NCBI GenBank assembly: GCA_047615875.1
Contig: JBLHGU010000082.1
Location: forward strand, 1 to 21,795
Source: JBLHGU01 sp047615875
GTDB taxonomy: Bacteria; Pseudomonadota; Gammaproteobacteria; Arenicellales; CAJQKF01
DNA length: 21,795 bases
Reading direction: 5' to 3'
The position numbers and the translations under genes were made by a program. The first letter of the stretch is position 1; the number at the start of each line of letters is the position of its first letter. The notes beneath the pieces were generated by a model. It did no database searches. It was not told where the DNA came from and worked only from the letters and a program-made list of their open reading frames with translations. This document shows positions 7,380 to 14,278 of the stretch, one piece after another.

Positions 7380-8162
7380 TTAGAGGGTAACTTCGACGAT
7401 TAATTCATCGACTAACCATTTTTTAAGAAAGCCCGCTATTCTTTCAGGGGCGTGCTGCGGATCAATCCATTCTGTCAGGCCTTCACAAAGACTTGCGAAG
7501 CTAGCCTGATTGCGAGCCTGGTCCATGGCCAGGGCTTCATCGACTTCCATGCTTCGATAAAGAGTTCGCATTTCCTGCCGCCAAATTAACCAGGGCATAG
7601 GATATTCCGATTTCTCAGGTGCGGGTGTATTTTCCAGTTCGACTTCAACTGCGTTTCGAAAGGGCATGACGCTATAGGCGAAATCCAGTCGTTGTATCGA
7701 GGGATGAAAGTGAAACTTTAACGCTGGCCATTGATCTGGCGTGAACTGTGCCATTGTTTCAATCCCCACAGAAACTTGATCCGTGGCATCAAATGCAAGT
7801 GTCATCGCCCAGTCCAGTTGTGCCATTTCATATAGCATGGCGGTAGAAGACCAGGGTGCAGTGTTCTTTACAAATTTTGGTAGCTGATCACCAAACCAGC
7901 GAACAGATGCAAAGCTGGAAGGGTTTTTGGTCAGATATTGGAGGCCCAGTGTTGCGAACTGATCATCACCCAACAAATAGGCCAACCCCAGATAATTCTC
8001 TTCCAGCGCCTCCAACAATCTTAGCCGATAGGCCTCATGATATATGTTTATACGTTGACTGGCACTAACTCTTGCTGTTGATTCAATTTGTTCTTCGAAA
8101 GCCTTCTCGTCATGGATTATCGCATCCATAAATGATTGTTGTAGCGGACGCAATTGGTTCAT
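7380..8162 (-). CDS. bufC: BufC/HvfC-like DUF2063 partner of the MNIO enzyme
   Basis: This 260-residue protein belongs to the DUF2063 family, which works with DUF692/MNIO enzymes in modifying small cysteine-rich peptides. It is thought to act as peptide-recognition partner. The N-terminal domain shows the usual pattern QQSFMDAI..., then RINIYHEAYRLRLLEALEENY, LLGDDQFATLGLQYL, and SVRWFGDQLPKF. The C-terminal half (from about residue 140) is the less conserved domain. The start ATG (8162-8160) overlaps the bufB TGA as ATGA, so translation is probably coupled. msrP follows after 27 bases. Family assignment is firm; the symbol follows from the bufAB neighbours. Confidence 0.88.
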   Translation of the reverse strand: MNQLRPLQQSFMDAIIHDEKAFEEQIESTARVSASQRINIYHEAYRLRLLEALEENYLGLAYLLGDDQFATLGLQYLTKNPSSFASVRWFGDQLPKFVKNTAPWSSTAMLYEMAQLDWAMTLAFDATDQVSVGIETMAQFTPDQWPALKFHFHPSIQRLDFAYSVMPFRNAVEVELENTPAPEKSEYPMPWLIWRQEMRTLYRSMEVDEALAMDQARNQASFASLCEGLTEWIDPQHAPERIAGFLKKWLVDELIVEVTL

Positions 8163-9007
8163 GCGGCCTGTCTCTCTAAAATGGGCTCTGCCAGGGCTCT
8201 GGCGTGATCCAGTTCCTCTAATACTTCCATTAAAGGTGGAATATTGTCGTCTCGTTCAATCATTGTCGATACTGCGCCAAAGCGATTGATAGCGTACTCA
8301 TATAATTCCCAAACGGCATCAATAACGGGGTGGTCATGGGTATCAACAATATAATCACCGGTGTTCAAATGTCCGGCGAGATGGATTTGATAGACACGTT
8401 CTGTGTTTATAGCATCTAAATATTCCCGCGGATCAAACTCATGGTTAAAACTACTGACATAAATATTATTTACATCCAGCAAAATACCGCAGTCTGCTTC
8501 ATCAACGACGTGATTTAGAAACTGCCACTCGTGCATAGCCGATGCTTTGTAGGTTAGATAGCTAGATACATTCTCTATCAGCATCCTGCGCCCGACAAAA
8601 TCCTGAACTTCAGAAATACGCTGTGCAACGTGCTTTATCGTCTCGTCGGTATAGGGTAGGGGCAGCAGGTCATGCACATTGGTTGCATTCAGACCGGTCC
8701 AGCACAAATGATCAGAAAACCATTTTGCGTCAACTCGATCTGCAAGATTCTTAACTTGCCGAATATAATCCCAGTTTAGCGGGTCGCTACTGCCTACAGA
8801 CAGTGAAACTCCGTGCATTACTATGGGGTAGTGGGCACGAACTTTGTCGAGAAAATCTAGTGGCTTACCGCCATCTACGAGATAGTTCTCGGTTATTATT
8901 TCAAACCAGTCAATATTTTCAGGTTTGTCGTTCAAAACATCTTGGTAGTGCTCTGTTCTTAGACCGAGACCAAAACCCAGAAATGGTTTCGAATTGTTTT
9001 CCGCCAT
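8159..9007 (-). CDS. bufB: BufB/HvfB-like MNIO (DUF692) peptide-modifying oxidase
   Basis: The 282-residue protein is a DUF692 TIM-barrel enzyme of the multinuclear non-heme iron oxidative (MNIO) class. These use iron and oxygen to convert peptide cysteines into heterocycles or related groups. Family motifs in order are GFGLGLRTEHY, WFEIITENYL, MHGVSLSVGSSDPLN, KWFSDHLCWTG, HDLLPLPYTDE, MLIENVSSYLTY, GILLDVNNIYVSSFNH, QIHLAGH, and DTHDHPV. The His, Glu and Asp residues in these blocks are those expected to bind iron in the family. The start has no clear Shine-Dalgarno. The modification substrate is almost certainly the peptide encoded at 9474-9223. A terminator and a candidate promoter lie in the 215 bases between the two genes. 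Confidence 0.93.
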   Translation of the reverse strand: MAENNSKPFLGFGLGLRTEHYQDVLNDKPENIDWFEIITENYLVDGGKPLDFLDKVRAHYPIVMHGVSLSVGSSDPLNWDYIRQVKNLADRVDAKWFSDHLCWTGLNATNVHDLLPLPYTDETIKHVAQRISEVQDFVGRRMLIENVSSYLTYKASAMHEWQFLNHVVDEADCGILLDVNNIYVSSFNHEFDPREYLDAINTERVYQIHLAGHLNTGDYIVDTHDHPVIDAVWELYEYAINRFGAVSTMIERDDNIPPLMEVLEELDHARALAEPILERQAA

Positions 9008-9051
9008 AGTGGTAATTTTATCTGCTGAAAAAGTAGTTAATATTTAGTCGC

Positions 9052-9070
9052 ATTATAACCAGTCAACTGG
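9052..9070 (-). promoter_or_regulatory. Palindrome CCAGTCAACTGG next to a TATAAT box upstream of bufB
   Basis: A palindrome with perfect 5-base arms (CCAGT/ACTGG, 9059-9070) adjoins a perfect minus-strand TATAAT (9057-9052), about 45 bases before the bufB ATG. No -35 hexamer fits that TATAAT. The palindrome could be an operator, either for an activator at this -10 or downstream of the promoter at 9115-9087. Its function is inferred only. Confidence 0.3.
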
Positions 9071-9086
9071 CCAATCAGGGACTGCA

Positions 9087-9115
9087 ACAATACATTTGGG
9101 GAGAAATGGTGACAA
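9087..9115 (-). promoter_or_regulatory. Candidate promoter for bufB onward
   Basis: On the minus strand TTGTCA (9115-9110), a 17-base spacer and TATTGT (9092-9087) form a sigma-70-like promoter. It lies between the bufA terminator and the bufB start. The -35 matches five of six consensus bases and the -10 four of six. Confidence 0.4.
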
Positions 9116-9173
9116 TTTGTAGCAGGAGTCGGCTTCATTGCTTCTTTAAACCAGAATTTTTCTTTCCCTGAAA

Positions 9174-9206
9174 TAGAAAACGGGCGCAATCTGCGCCCGT
9201 TTTCTA
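9174..9206 (-). terminator. Strong hairpin terminator between bufA and bufB
   Basis: Perfect 15-base arms (9174-9188 and 9192-9206) flank a 3-base loop. The GC-rich core GGGCGCA pairs with TGCGCCC, and the outer part is an A-tract/T-tract, giving a TTTTCTA tail on either strand. It lies 16 bases beyond the bufA stop. No plus-strand gene ends here, so it must serve bufA. Confidence 0.88.
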
Positions 9207-9222
9207 TACTAATGGCTACTAA

Positions 9223-9474
9223 CTAGCCCATGCTGCCACCTAGCTGTTCGCAGGCATCAGCGCTTACAGCAACAAAACCCTGTCCTTTGCAGGAGTTTTG
9301 TCCTTTGCATGAGCTGCTAGCGGTTTTACAGCTAGAATGTCCTTTACAGGCGTTAACGCCTGTACATTGAACCTCTTCACCAGCAACAGCGCTGCTCAGT
9401 GGAACTGCAAGGGCAAACATACCAGCAGCAGCAGTAGCAATGGCAAGACCTGTGATTTTTTTCATGCTAGACAT
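9223..9474 (-). CDS. bufA: Bufferin-type cysteine-rich precursor peptide, BufA2-like
   Basis: The 83-residue peptide starts with MSSMKK and a hydrophobic Sec signal, with likely cleavage after SSAVA (residue 31). The mature part has six cysteines at 37, 43, 49, 56, 62 and 75, spaced C-x5-C-x5-C-x6-C-x5-C-x12-C. CKG is repeated three times (CKGHSSC, CKGQNSC, CKGQGF). This is the pattern of MNIO-modified bufferins, periplasmic peptides that bind copper or other metals through modified cysteines. The start at 9474 is supported by GGAG (9487-9484) at 9 bases; the internal Met4 would be too far. bufBC lie downstream beyond a terminator. The BufA2 subtype is from memory of the CKGxNxCKG pattern; the metal and modified residues are unknown. 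Confidence 0.85.
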   Translation of the reverse strand: MSSMKKITGLAIATAAAGMFALAVPLSSAVAGEEVQCTGVNACKGHSSCKTASSSCKGQNSCKGQGFVAVSADACEQLGGSMG

Positions 9475-9565
9475 AATTCTTTCTCTCCAGAGTTGAGATA
9501 AATAGTTTGGTTAATTCTGTGGCTATGGAACTGCGTCATTGCAGAATCATTCACCAGCGATATAT

Positions 9566-9593
9566 GTGACTGTGTTGATTTGGGAATGTTCCC
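9566..9593 (-). promoter_or_regulatory. Possible ECF-sigma promoter with palindrome upstream of bufA
   Basis: On the minus strand GGGAAC (9593-9588), a 16-base spacer and AGTCAC (9571-9566) resemble an extracytoplasmic-function sigma promoter (GGAAC and GTC elements). The -35 element is half of a palindrome, GGGAA-TG-TTCCC (9582-9593). The leader to the bufA ATG would be about 85 bases. No convincing sigma-70 promoter was found for bufA. Confidence 0.35.
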
Positions 9594-9633
9594 GATTTTT
9601 CAAAATATTTCTCAATTTTTTGAGAATAATTTT

Positions 9634-10113
9634 TCAATCAGTTGTTAATGCCTCTTCGAAAACCAGATAGTTACTGTTCTCCATGCCGAGTTTTTGGTAC
9701 ACCGATTGTGCTTTGGTATTGTCTTTTTCTACGTACAACCGAATTGCGCGAATTTCGTCAGAATTTGACCTGGCTTTTGTCACTACTTCCTTATAAAGCG
9801 CCTTGTAGGCGCCTAAGCCACGAAACTCTGGTTGTACAAAGACACTTTGAATCCACCAGATTCGACCATTTCTCCAGTCACTCCATTCGTAGGTGATCAT
9901 CAAACAACCAATTGCTGAGCCTTCTGATTCCGCAATTAAATAGAAACCATGGGACGGTTCAATCATCACAGCCTTGACACCATCTAGTACGGTAACCGTG
10001 TCAAGTTCCAGCTGTTCTGTTTCCAGTGCCATTGAGCAGTTAAATTGAGTGATTCTTTGTGCATCATCATTGCAGGCAGAGCGAATTATTATTGAATTAG
10101 TCTGTTCAGTCAT
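9634..10113 (-). CDS. GNAT family N-acetyltransferase
   Basis: The 159-residue protein is a single GNAT domain using acetyl-CoA. The acetyl-CoA loop is RGLGAYKALY, preceded by the beta-strand IWWIQSVFVQPE. The C-terminal IRLYVEKDNTKAQSVYQKLG is the standard end of the fold, where a residue adds to the acceptor site. Length is usual for a stand-alone enzyme. The substrate is unknown; a small molecule or protein amine is possible. It lies upstream of bufA on the same strand with a 159-base gap that contains the bufA promoter region, so it is probably a separate unit. It diverges from the dehydrogenase at 10197 across 83 bases. No Shine-Dalgarno is obvious. Confidence 0.87.
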   Translation of the reverse strand: MTEQTNSIIIRSACNDDAQRITQFNCSMALETEQLELDTVTVLDGVKAVMIEPSHGFYLIAESEGSAIGCLMITYEWSDWRNGRIWWIQSVFVQPEFRGLGAYKALYKEVVTKARSNSDEIRAIRLYVEKDNTKAQSVYQKLGMENSNYLVFEEALTTD

Positions 10114-10196
10114 GTTGGTTTTTTTGTATAGTGCCGAGTCCTAACATTATCACTAACTTATTGTCAGCATCCAGGTTCTGAGGAGTTTTAATTATC

Positions 10197-11087
10197 ATGT
10201 CAATTCAACTAAACGGCCCAGTCAAGAATGTCTCATTCATAGGACTTGGGACTATGGGGTATCCCATGGCGGGTTATCTAGCCAAAGCCGGCTATTCAGT
10301 AACAGTTTATAACCGCACAGAGAGTAAAGCTGCAGCCTGGGCGGAGCAACATGGTGGCGCTTGTGCGGCAACTCCTGCAGAAGCCGCCAATGGCGCTGAT
10401 GTTGTATGTTGTTGTGTTGGAAATGACGATGATGTGCGGGCAGTAACTGTGGGTGATAAAGGCGCTTTTGGAACTATGTCTGCAGGCGCGGTTTTTATTG
10501 ATCACACAACTGCTTCAGCAAACGTTGCTCGAGAACTTGAGACCATTGCCAATGACCGTGGTGTCGGTTTTTTGGATGCGCCGGTGTCAGGCGGACAAGC
10601 GGGTGCTGAGAATGGTGCGCTAACTGTAATGGTCGGTGGTCAACAGGCAACCTACGATCATGCTGAATCGGTAATGCAATGTTATGCGAAATCCGTAAAA
10701 TTGATGGGTGATGCGGGTGCTGGTCAGCTGACAAAAATGGTAAATCAAATTTGCATTGCAGGGCTAGTGCAAGGTCTTTCAGAAGGTATTAACTTCGCTC
10801 AGAAAGCTGGGCTTGATGTAGAAATGTTGCTTGATGTGATTGGCAAAGGCGCTGCTCAATCCTGGCAAATGGATAGTCGCGGTAGCACCATGGCTAAAGA
10901 TGAGTTCGAATTTGGCTTTGCTGTAGACTGGATGCGCAAGGATCTGGGTTTGTGTATGGATGAGGCCAATTCTAATGGCGCACTTTTGCCTGCTACAGCG
11001 CTGGTTGATCAGTTTTATGCAAAAATTCAACAACGTGGCGGTGGCCGTTGGGATACCTCCAGTTTGCTTCGATTACTGAATTCCTGA
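10197..11087 (+). CDS. NAD(P)-dependent beta-hydroxyacid dehydrogenase, 3-hydroxyisobutyrate dehydrogenase-like
   Basis: The 296-residue protein belongs to the family of 3-hydroxyisobutyrate dehydrogenase, tartronate semialdehyde reductase and GLYR-type reductases. The N-terminal Rossmann motif is FIGLGTMGYPMA, followed by VYNRT. The substrate-binding block is DAPVSGGQAGAENGALTVMV, and the catalytic Lys lies in GQLTKMVNQ. The C-terminal helical domain contains FAVDWMRKDLGL. VYNRT (Asn-Arg-Thr after the second strand) is common in NADP-preferring members, but cofactor is not certain. AGGAG (10181-10185) serves the ATG. It stands alone; no valine or glyoxylate pathway genes adjoin it, so the substrate stays open. 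Its end overlaps the TSUP gene by 15 bases. Confidence 0.9.
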   Translation: MSIQLNGPVKNVSFIGLGTMGYPMAGYLAKAGYSVTVYNRTESKAAAWAEQHGGACAATPAEAANGADVVCCCVGNDDDVRAVTVGDKGAFGTMSAGAVFIDHTTASANVARELETIANDRGVGFLDAPVSGGQAGAENGALTVMVGGQQATYDHAESVMQCYAKSVKLMGDAGAGQLTKMVNQICIAGLVQGLSEGINFAQKAGLDVEMLLDVIGKGAAQSWQMDSRGSTMAKDEFEFGFAVDWMRKDLGLCMDEANSNGALLPATALVDQFYAKIQQRGGGRWDTSSLLRLLNS

Positions 11088-11840
11088 AAAGATAGTTTGC
11101 AATACGAGGATCAAGCCGGAACAGAAGAGTAAAAGTAGTATTAGAGTTCTGAATAGATCCTCGCTTATTTTCGAATACAGTTTGGTGCCCAGCCAGGCAA
11201 AAAACAGCGTTAGCGGCAAACAAAGAAAGAATAGTTGTAGTAGTTGTAGATCGATTTTACCGCCAATCGCCATGATGAAAACGGCAAGGCTAAGAACAAT
11301 CAGATTGAATGGTTGATAAATAGCCCGTTGCTGGTCAGAGGGTAAACTCTGCAGCTGTAACCAGATCAATGGAACTGGTCCCGAAAGACCTGCGAAGCCA
11401 CCAAGAAAGCCACCAACGGCACCAACGGCACTGTTCTGAACAGCAGATGGCTGGATACGTAACAGCCATCGATTTGGGTTGAACAATTGACTCACAGAAT
11501 AGAGTAGCAAAAAGCTTCCAATGACAATTTTTATTATCAGGGGTGTGGCCAGCGTCAAAATGAATACACCCAATGGAACGCCCAAAACAGCACCCATAAG
11601 AAGTGGAGATACATGTTTGATATTGAAAGATTTGCGTACGGCTATAAGCCCAATTATTTGAGCACTGACCGAGGTTATTGCCACCAGAGGTGGCACCATG
11701 CCGGCGGGTAGTGCATGAAACCAGAATCCAGAGGCTATCAAACCCGTGCCAAAGCCTGCGAAGCCGGTAGTAAAACCCGCAAAACAGGCGCCGATCAAAA
11801 CGATCAACAGGTTGGTATCACTAAGTATCAACGAAGGCAT
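11073..11840 (-). CDS. TSUP (TauE/SafE, DUF81) family permease
   Basis: The 255-residue membrane protein has about seven or eight hydrophobic segments. It carries two family-type glycine-rich repeats: CFAGFTTGFAGFGTGLIASG near the N-terminus, and VGAVGGFLGGFAGLSGPVP in the second half. TSUP proteins export or import sulfite, sulfoacetate or related organic anions. The ATG at 11840 lies inside the last codons of the MocR gene (20-base overlap), so the two genes form an operon. MocR-type TauR and TSUP-type TauE both occur in taurine metabolism, which makes a sulfite-related substrate plausible. No taurine catabolic gene is in the window, so this is only a hint. Confidence 0.88.
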   Translation of the reverse strand: MPSLILSDTNLLIVLIGACFAGFTTGFAGFGTGLIASGFWFHALPAGMVPPLVAITSVSAQIIGLIAVRKSFNIKHVSPLLMGAVLGVPLGVFILTLATPLIIKIVIGSFLLLYSVSQLFNPNRWLLRIQPSAVQNSAVGAVGGFLGGFAGLSGPVPLIWLQLQSLPSDQQRAIYQPFNLIVLSLAVFIMAIGGKIDLQLLQLFFLCLPLTLFFAWLGTKLYSKISEDLFRTLILLLLFCSGLILVLQTIFSGIQ

Positions 11841-13240
11841 TAGGCATCACTTTACTCAAACAGCGTTTTAACAGGGAAATATTATGTCTGAGTTCAGAAT
11901 CGGTATACGGGCAGAAACCCAACAACAATCCGGAGCGAGGCTTGTTAACCGCATAGTGACTCGATAATGCGATGGCCGCAACTCCTGATAGATTTAACTC
12001 ATTGGCAATCAACTTATCGTCAATTTTCTCATCAAGGAAGGTTGCGATTTGCATGCCTGCCTGATGATCTTCGTACTGTAAGTGTGGGGAAAATTGATTT
12101 AGTTCGTTCATCAAAAAGGAACGTCGTTCTTTAGTATATACGTCTCACGCGGCGTAGATGGCGATAGAATTCGCCTTCTTGAATAAAAGTGGCCAGCGCT
12201 CGCTGGGGAATGAGCGATGCTCTATTGCCGAAGCTTCTCAAAGTGTCTTCAAAGTCTGTAATTTGTGACTTGGGAATGGCAATAAATCCCAAACGCAGAC
12301 CACTGGAGAATATTTTCGAGAAGCTTCCAATATAAAGCGTGCGTTGCATATTATCGAGACTGCTTAATGCCGGAATTGGGCTGCCGGCATAGCGAAACTC
12401 TGAGTCATAGTCGTCTTCAATAATCCAGCTTTTATTTTCCGAGGCCCAATATAAAAACTCCCTGCGACGGCCTATGGGCATGACACCGCCTAATGGGTAT
12501 TGATAAGACGGAGTTAACACGGCAATCGCTGGGGGTTGCTCATCAATTTTGCTTATTGGGATGCAGATGCCATGATTATCAATTCTTAACCACCGGGTTT
12601 TGTTATGGTGGGTTCTAGCAATGTTTCGCAATGGCAGATAGCCTGGATCCTCTAATCCGATACTTTCATTACCGCGATTAATCGCTCGTAAACATAACTC
12701 TATTCCATCTTGAGAACCGGCCGTGATCACAATTTTCCGGGGACTTACCTCGACGCCTCGCCAGTCAAGTAAATAGCCCGCAACAGCTGAGCGTAGCTCT
12801 ATATCGCCAAAAACATGTTTGCTATCCACCATTGCCTGAGGGTTACTTCGTGCCACACGCCCAAGATGTCTAGACCATTGTCGATGGGGAAACATTCTTG
12901 AGTCTGGCGAGCCCGGCGCGCAGGGTTTGTCTTGAATATTCTCAATCGATTCAGATTTGCTCGGAACCGGTTGATGGATCGTCTCGCCAACGTCACAGAC
13001 GATAAAGCCGGAGCCTTTCCGACTAACTATGTAACCTTCTGCTACTAGTTGCTCATAGGCATTGACCACAGTTGTTCTGGAAATTCCCAGTTCCTCGGCT
13101 AATAAACGAGTAGACAGTAACTTATTACCGGCCTTTAGTGCCCCCGTTGTGATGTTGAGGCGTATGTTGTCACAGACCTGCTGAAAAGCTGGCTGGCCAT
13201 GCCCACGACGGATAGAAAATCTGAGATTAGGCTGATTCAC
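11821..13240 (-). pseudogene. MocR/GntR-type PLP-dependent regulator, broken by a one-base frameshift
   Basis: The protein has an N-terminal GntR winged helix (residues about 10-80, LAEELGISRTTVVNAYEQL) and a type I aminotransferase domain with the PLP lysine in GSFSKIFSSGLRLGF. The first frame ends at TAA 12133-12131 after HLRRVRRIY. The remaining 97 or so residues continue in the next frame (12130-11821). Skipping one T at 12133 restores RRIYKERRSFLMNELNQF, the usual MocR junction. Both halves look well conserved, so the event is recent, a sequencing error, or rarely a programmed shift. Intact MocR proteins respond to pyridoxal phosphate or amino compounds and regulate neighbouring genes; here the divergent GNAT gene and the TSUP gene are likely targets. 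Confidence 0.85.
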
Positions 13241-13246
13241 AATAAA

Positions 13247-13327
13247 CTGGTTTGGTTAATATTCAAATAATTGGCTATTTTTTATAAACCAAAATTACTC
13301 CACACTGCAAACCTGACTTTAAACCAG
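13247..13327. promoter_or_regulatory. Repeated AAACC-type motif in the MocR-GNAT divergent gap
   Basis: Four copies of AAACC(A/T)(G/A) lie in the 96-base gap. One is on the minus strand (CTGGTTT, 13247-13253) and three are on the plus strand (13286-13292, 13309-13315, 13321-13327). Direct repeats in a divergent gap are typical of MocR binding sites. The assignment is inferred. Confidence 0.35.
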
Positions 13328-13336
13328 ATAAAAATA

Positions 13337-14080
13337 ATGACTGAAAAACTAGAGATACCATTTCCTCGTGAGCTTAACGGCGACCCGGTTCAGCATCAGC
13401 CTGGTGGTCTCATTCCAGCAAGAAAAACCTTGACTGGGCAGGTCGTCAGTTTACGACCACTAGCGCCTGAAACCGACGCACAAGCACTTTTCGAATGTGC
13501 CCATGGCAGCGATGATGCCCTGAGAATCTGGGATTACCTGGCATATGGTCCCTGGAAAAATATTCAAGACCATACGCATTTCTTACGCCAACAGGCAGCC
13601 AGTTTCGATCCGATTTTCTACACTATTTATTCTAATGAAGATAATAGGCCTTGCGGTGTTGCAAGCTTTCTGGATATCCACCCGCAAAATGGTGTGATTG
13701 AAATTGGTCATATCTGGTTCTCGCCTGCCCTGCAAAGAACGCGAGGAGCCACTGAAGCATTATTTCTGATGCTGGATTATGCTATGACCGATCTGTCATA
13801 TCGTCGTATGCAATGGCGGTGTAATTCGTTAAACGAAAGATCCAGAGCTGCTGCAAGACGTCTCGGTTTCAGATTTGAAGGTATTTTTTATAATCACCTG
13901 ATTTTCAAAGGTCATAACCGAGATACCGCCTGGTACTCTATCCTCAATGACGAGTGGCCAGAGGTAAGAGAATTGATTTCGAACTGGCTTCAGTCCGAAA
14001 ACTTTGACCAACAGGGAAATGCCCAAATATCCTTATCGGCTGGTATGCAGAATCGATTGCCAGGTGGGCGTGTGATTTAA
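13337..14080 (+). CDS. GNAT family N-acetyltransferase, RimJ/RimL-like
   Basis: The 247-residue protein begins MTEKLEIPFPREL. The domain spans roughly residues 35-200: VVSLRPLAPETDAQALFE at the start, IGHIWFSPALQRTRGATEAL as acetyl-CoA site region, and RMQWRCNSLNERSRAAARRL then GFRFEGIFYNHL at the end. This is the RimJ/RimL subtype, which acetylates protein N-termini or small amines. A TTG at 13271 would add 22 residues, but that segment covers the putative regulatory motifs and is unlike the family, so the ATG at 13337 was chosen. No Shine-Dalgarno is clear. It diverges from the MocR gene and is probably its target, as MocR regulators often control a divergent neighbour. Confidence 0.85.
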   Translation: MTEKLEIPFPRELNGDPVQHQPGGLIPARKTLTGQVVSLRPLAPETDAQALFECAHGSDDALRIWDYLAYGPWKNIQDHTHFLRQQAASFDPIFYTIYSNEDNRPCGVASFLDIHPQNGVIEIGHIWFSPALQRTRGATEALFLMLDYAMTDLSYRRMQWRCNSLNERSRAAARRLGFRFEGIFYNHLIFKGHNRDTAWYSILNDEWPEVRELISNWLQSENFDQQGNAQISLSAGMQNRLPGGRVI

Positions 14081-14174
14081 AATTGCTGTGTCTATAACTT
14101 GATTCAAGCGCTTTAGTGATTTTTTCCAACTACTATTTGGTTTTAAATAGTTATTACGCTGAGATTACAGTGGT

Positions 14175-14213
14175 GGGATATATCTGACATCGCAGTATTG
14201 TCAGATATATTCC
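14175..14213. repeat. 15-bp inverted repeat between convergent genes
   Basis: Arms 14175-14189 and 14199-14213 pair over 15 positions with one G-T wobble (ATATATCTGACA against TGTCAGATATAT in the core), with a 9-base loop. No T-tract follows on either strand. It sits between the GNAT stop and the yaiL-like stop and may act as a transcript end or a protein site. Confidence 0.6.
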
Positions 14214-14278
14214 TGGTACAGGTAAAACCACACAGATGATTTGTGTCGGACAATTGAGTAGCTTTGCACAGAGCTGCT

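Noticed and set aside
9601..9633. CTCAA/TTGAG hairpin with T-rich flank after the GNAT at 10113-9634
   Set aside because: The stem is only five base pairs and AT-rich; not convincing as a terminator.
12131..12140. Programmed +1 frameshift site in mocR
   Set aside because: TAC-TAA-A is not a known slippery site and no internal ribosome-binding stimulator is evident; mutation or sequencing error is more likely.
13271..13336. TTG start that would add 22 residues to the GNAT at 13337
   Set aside because: The added segment is not GNAT-like and runs through the putative operator repeats; the ATG at 13337 fits better.
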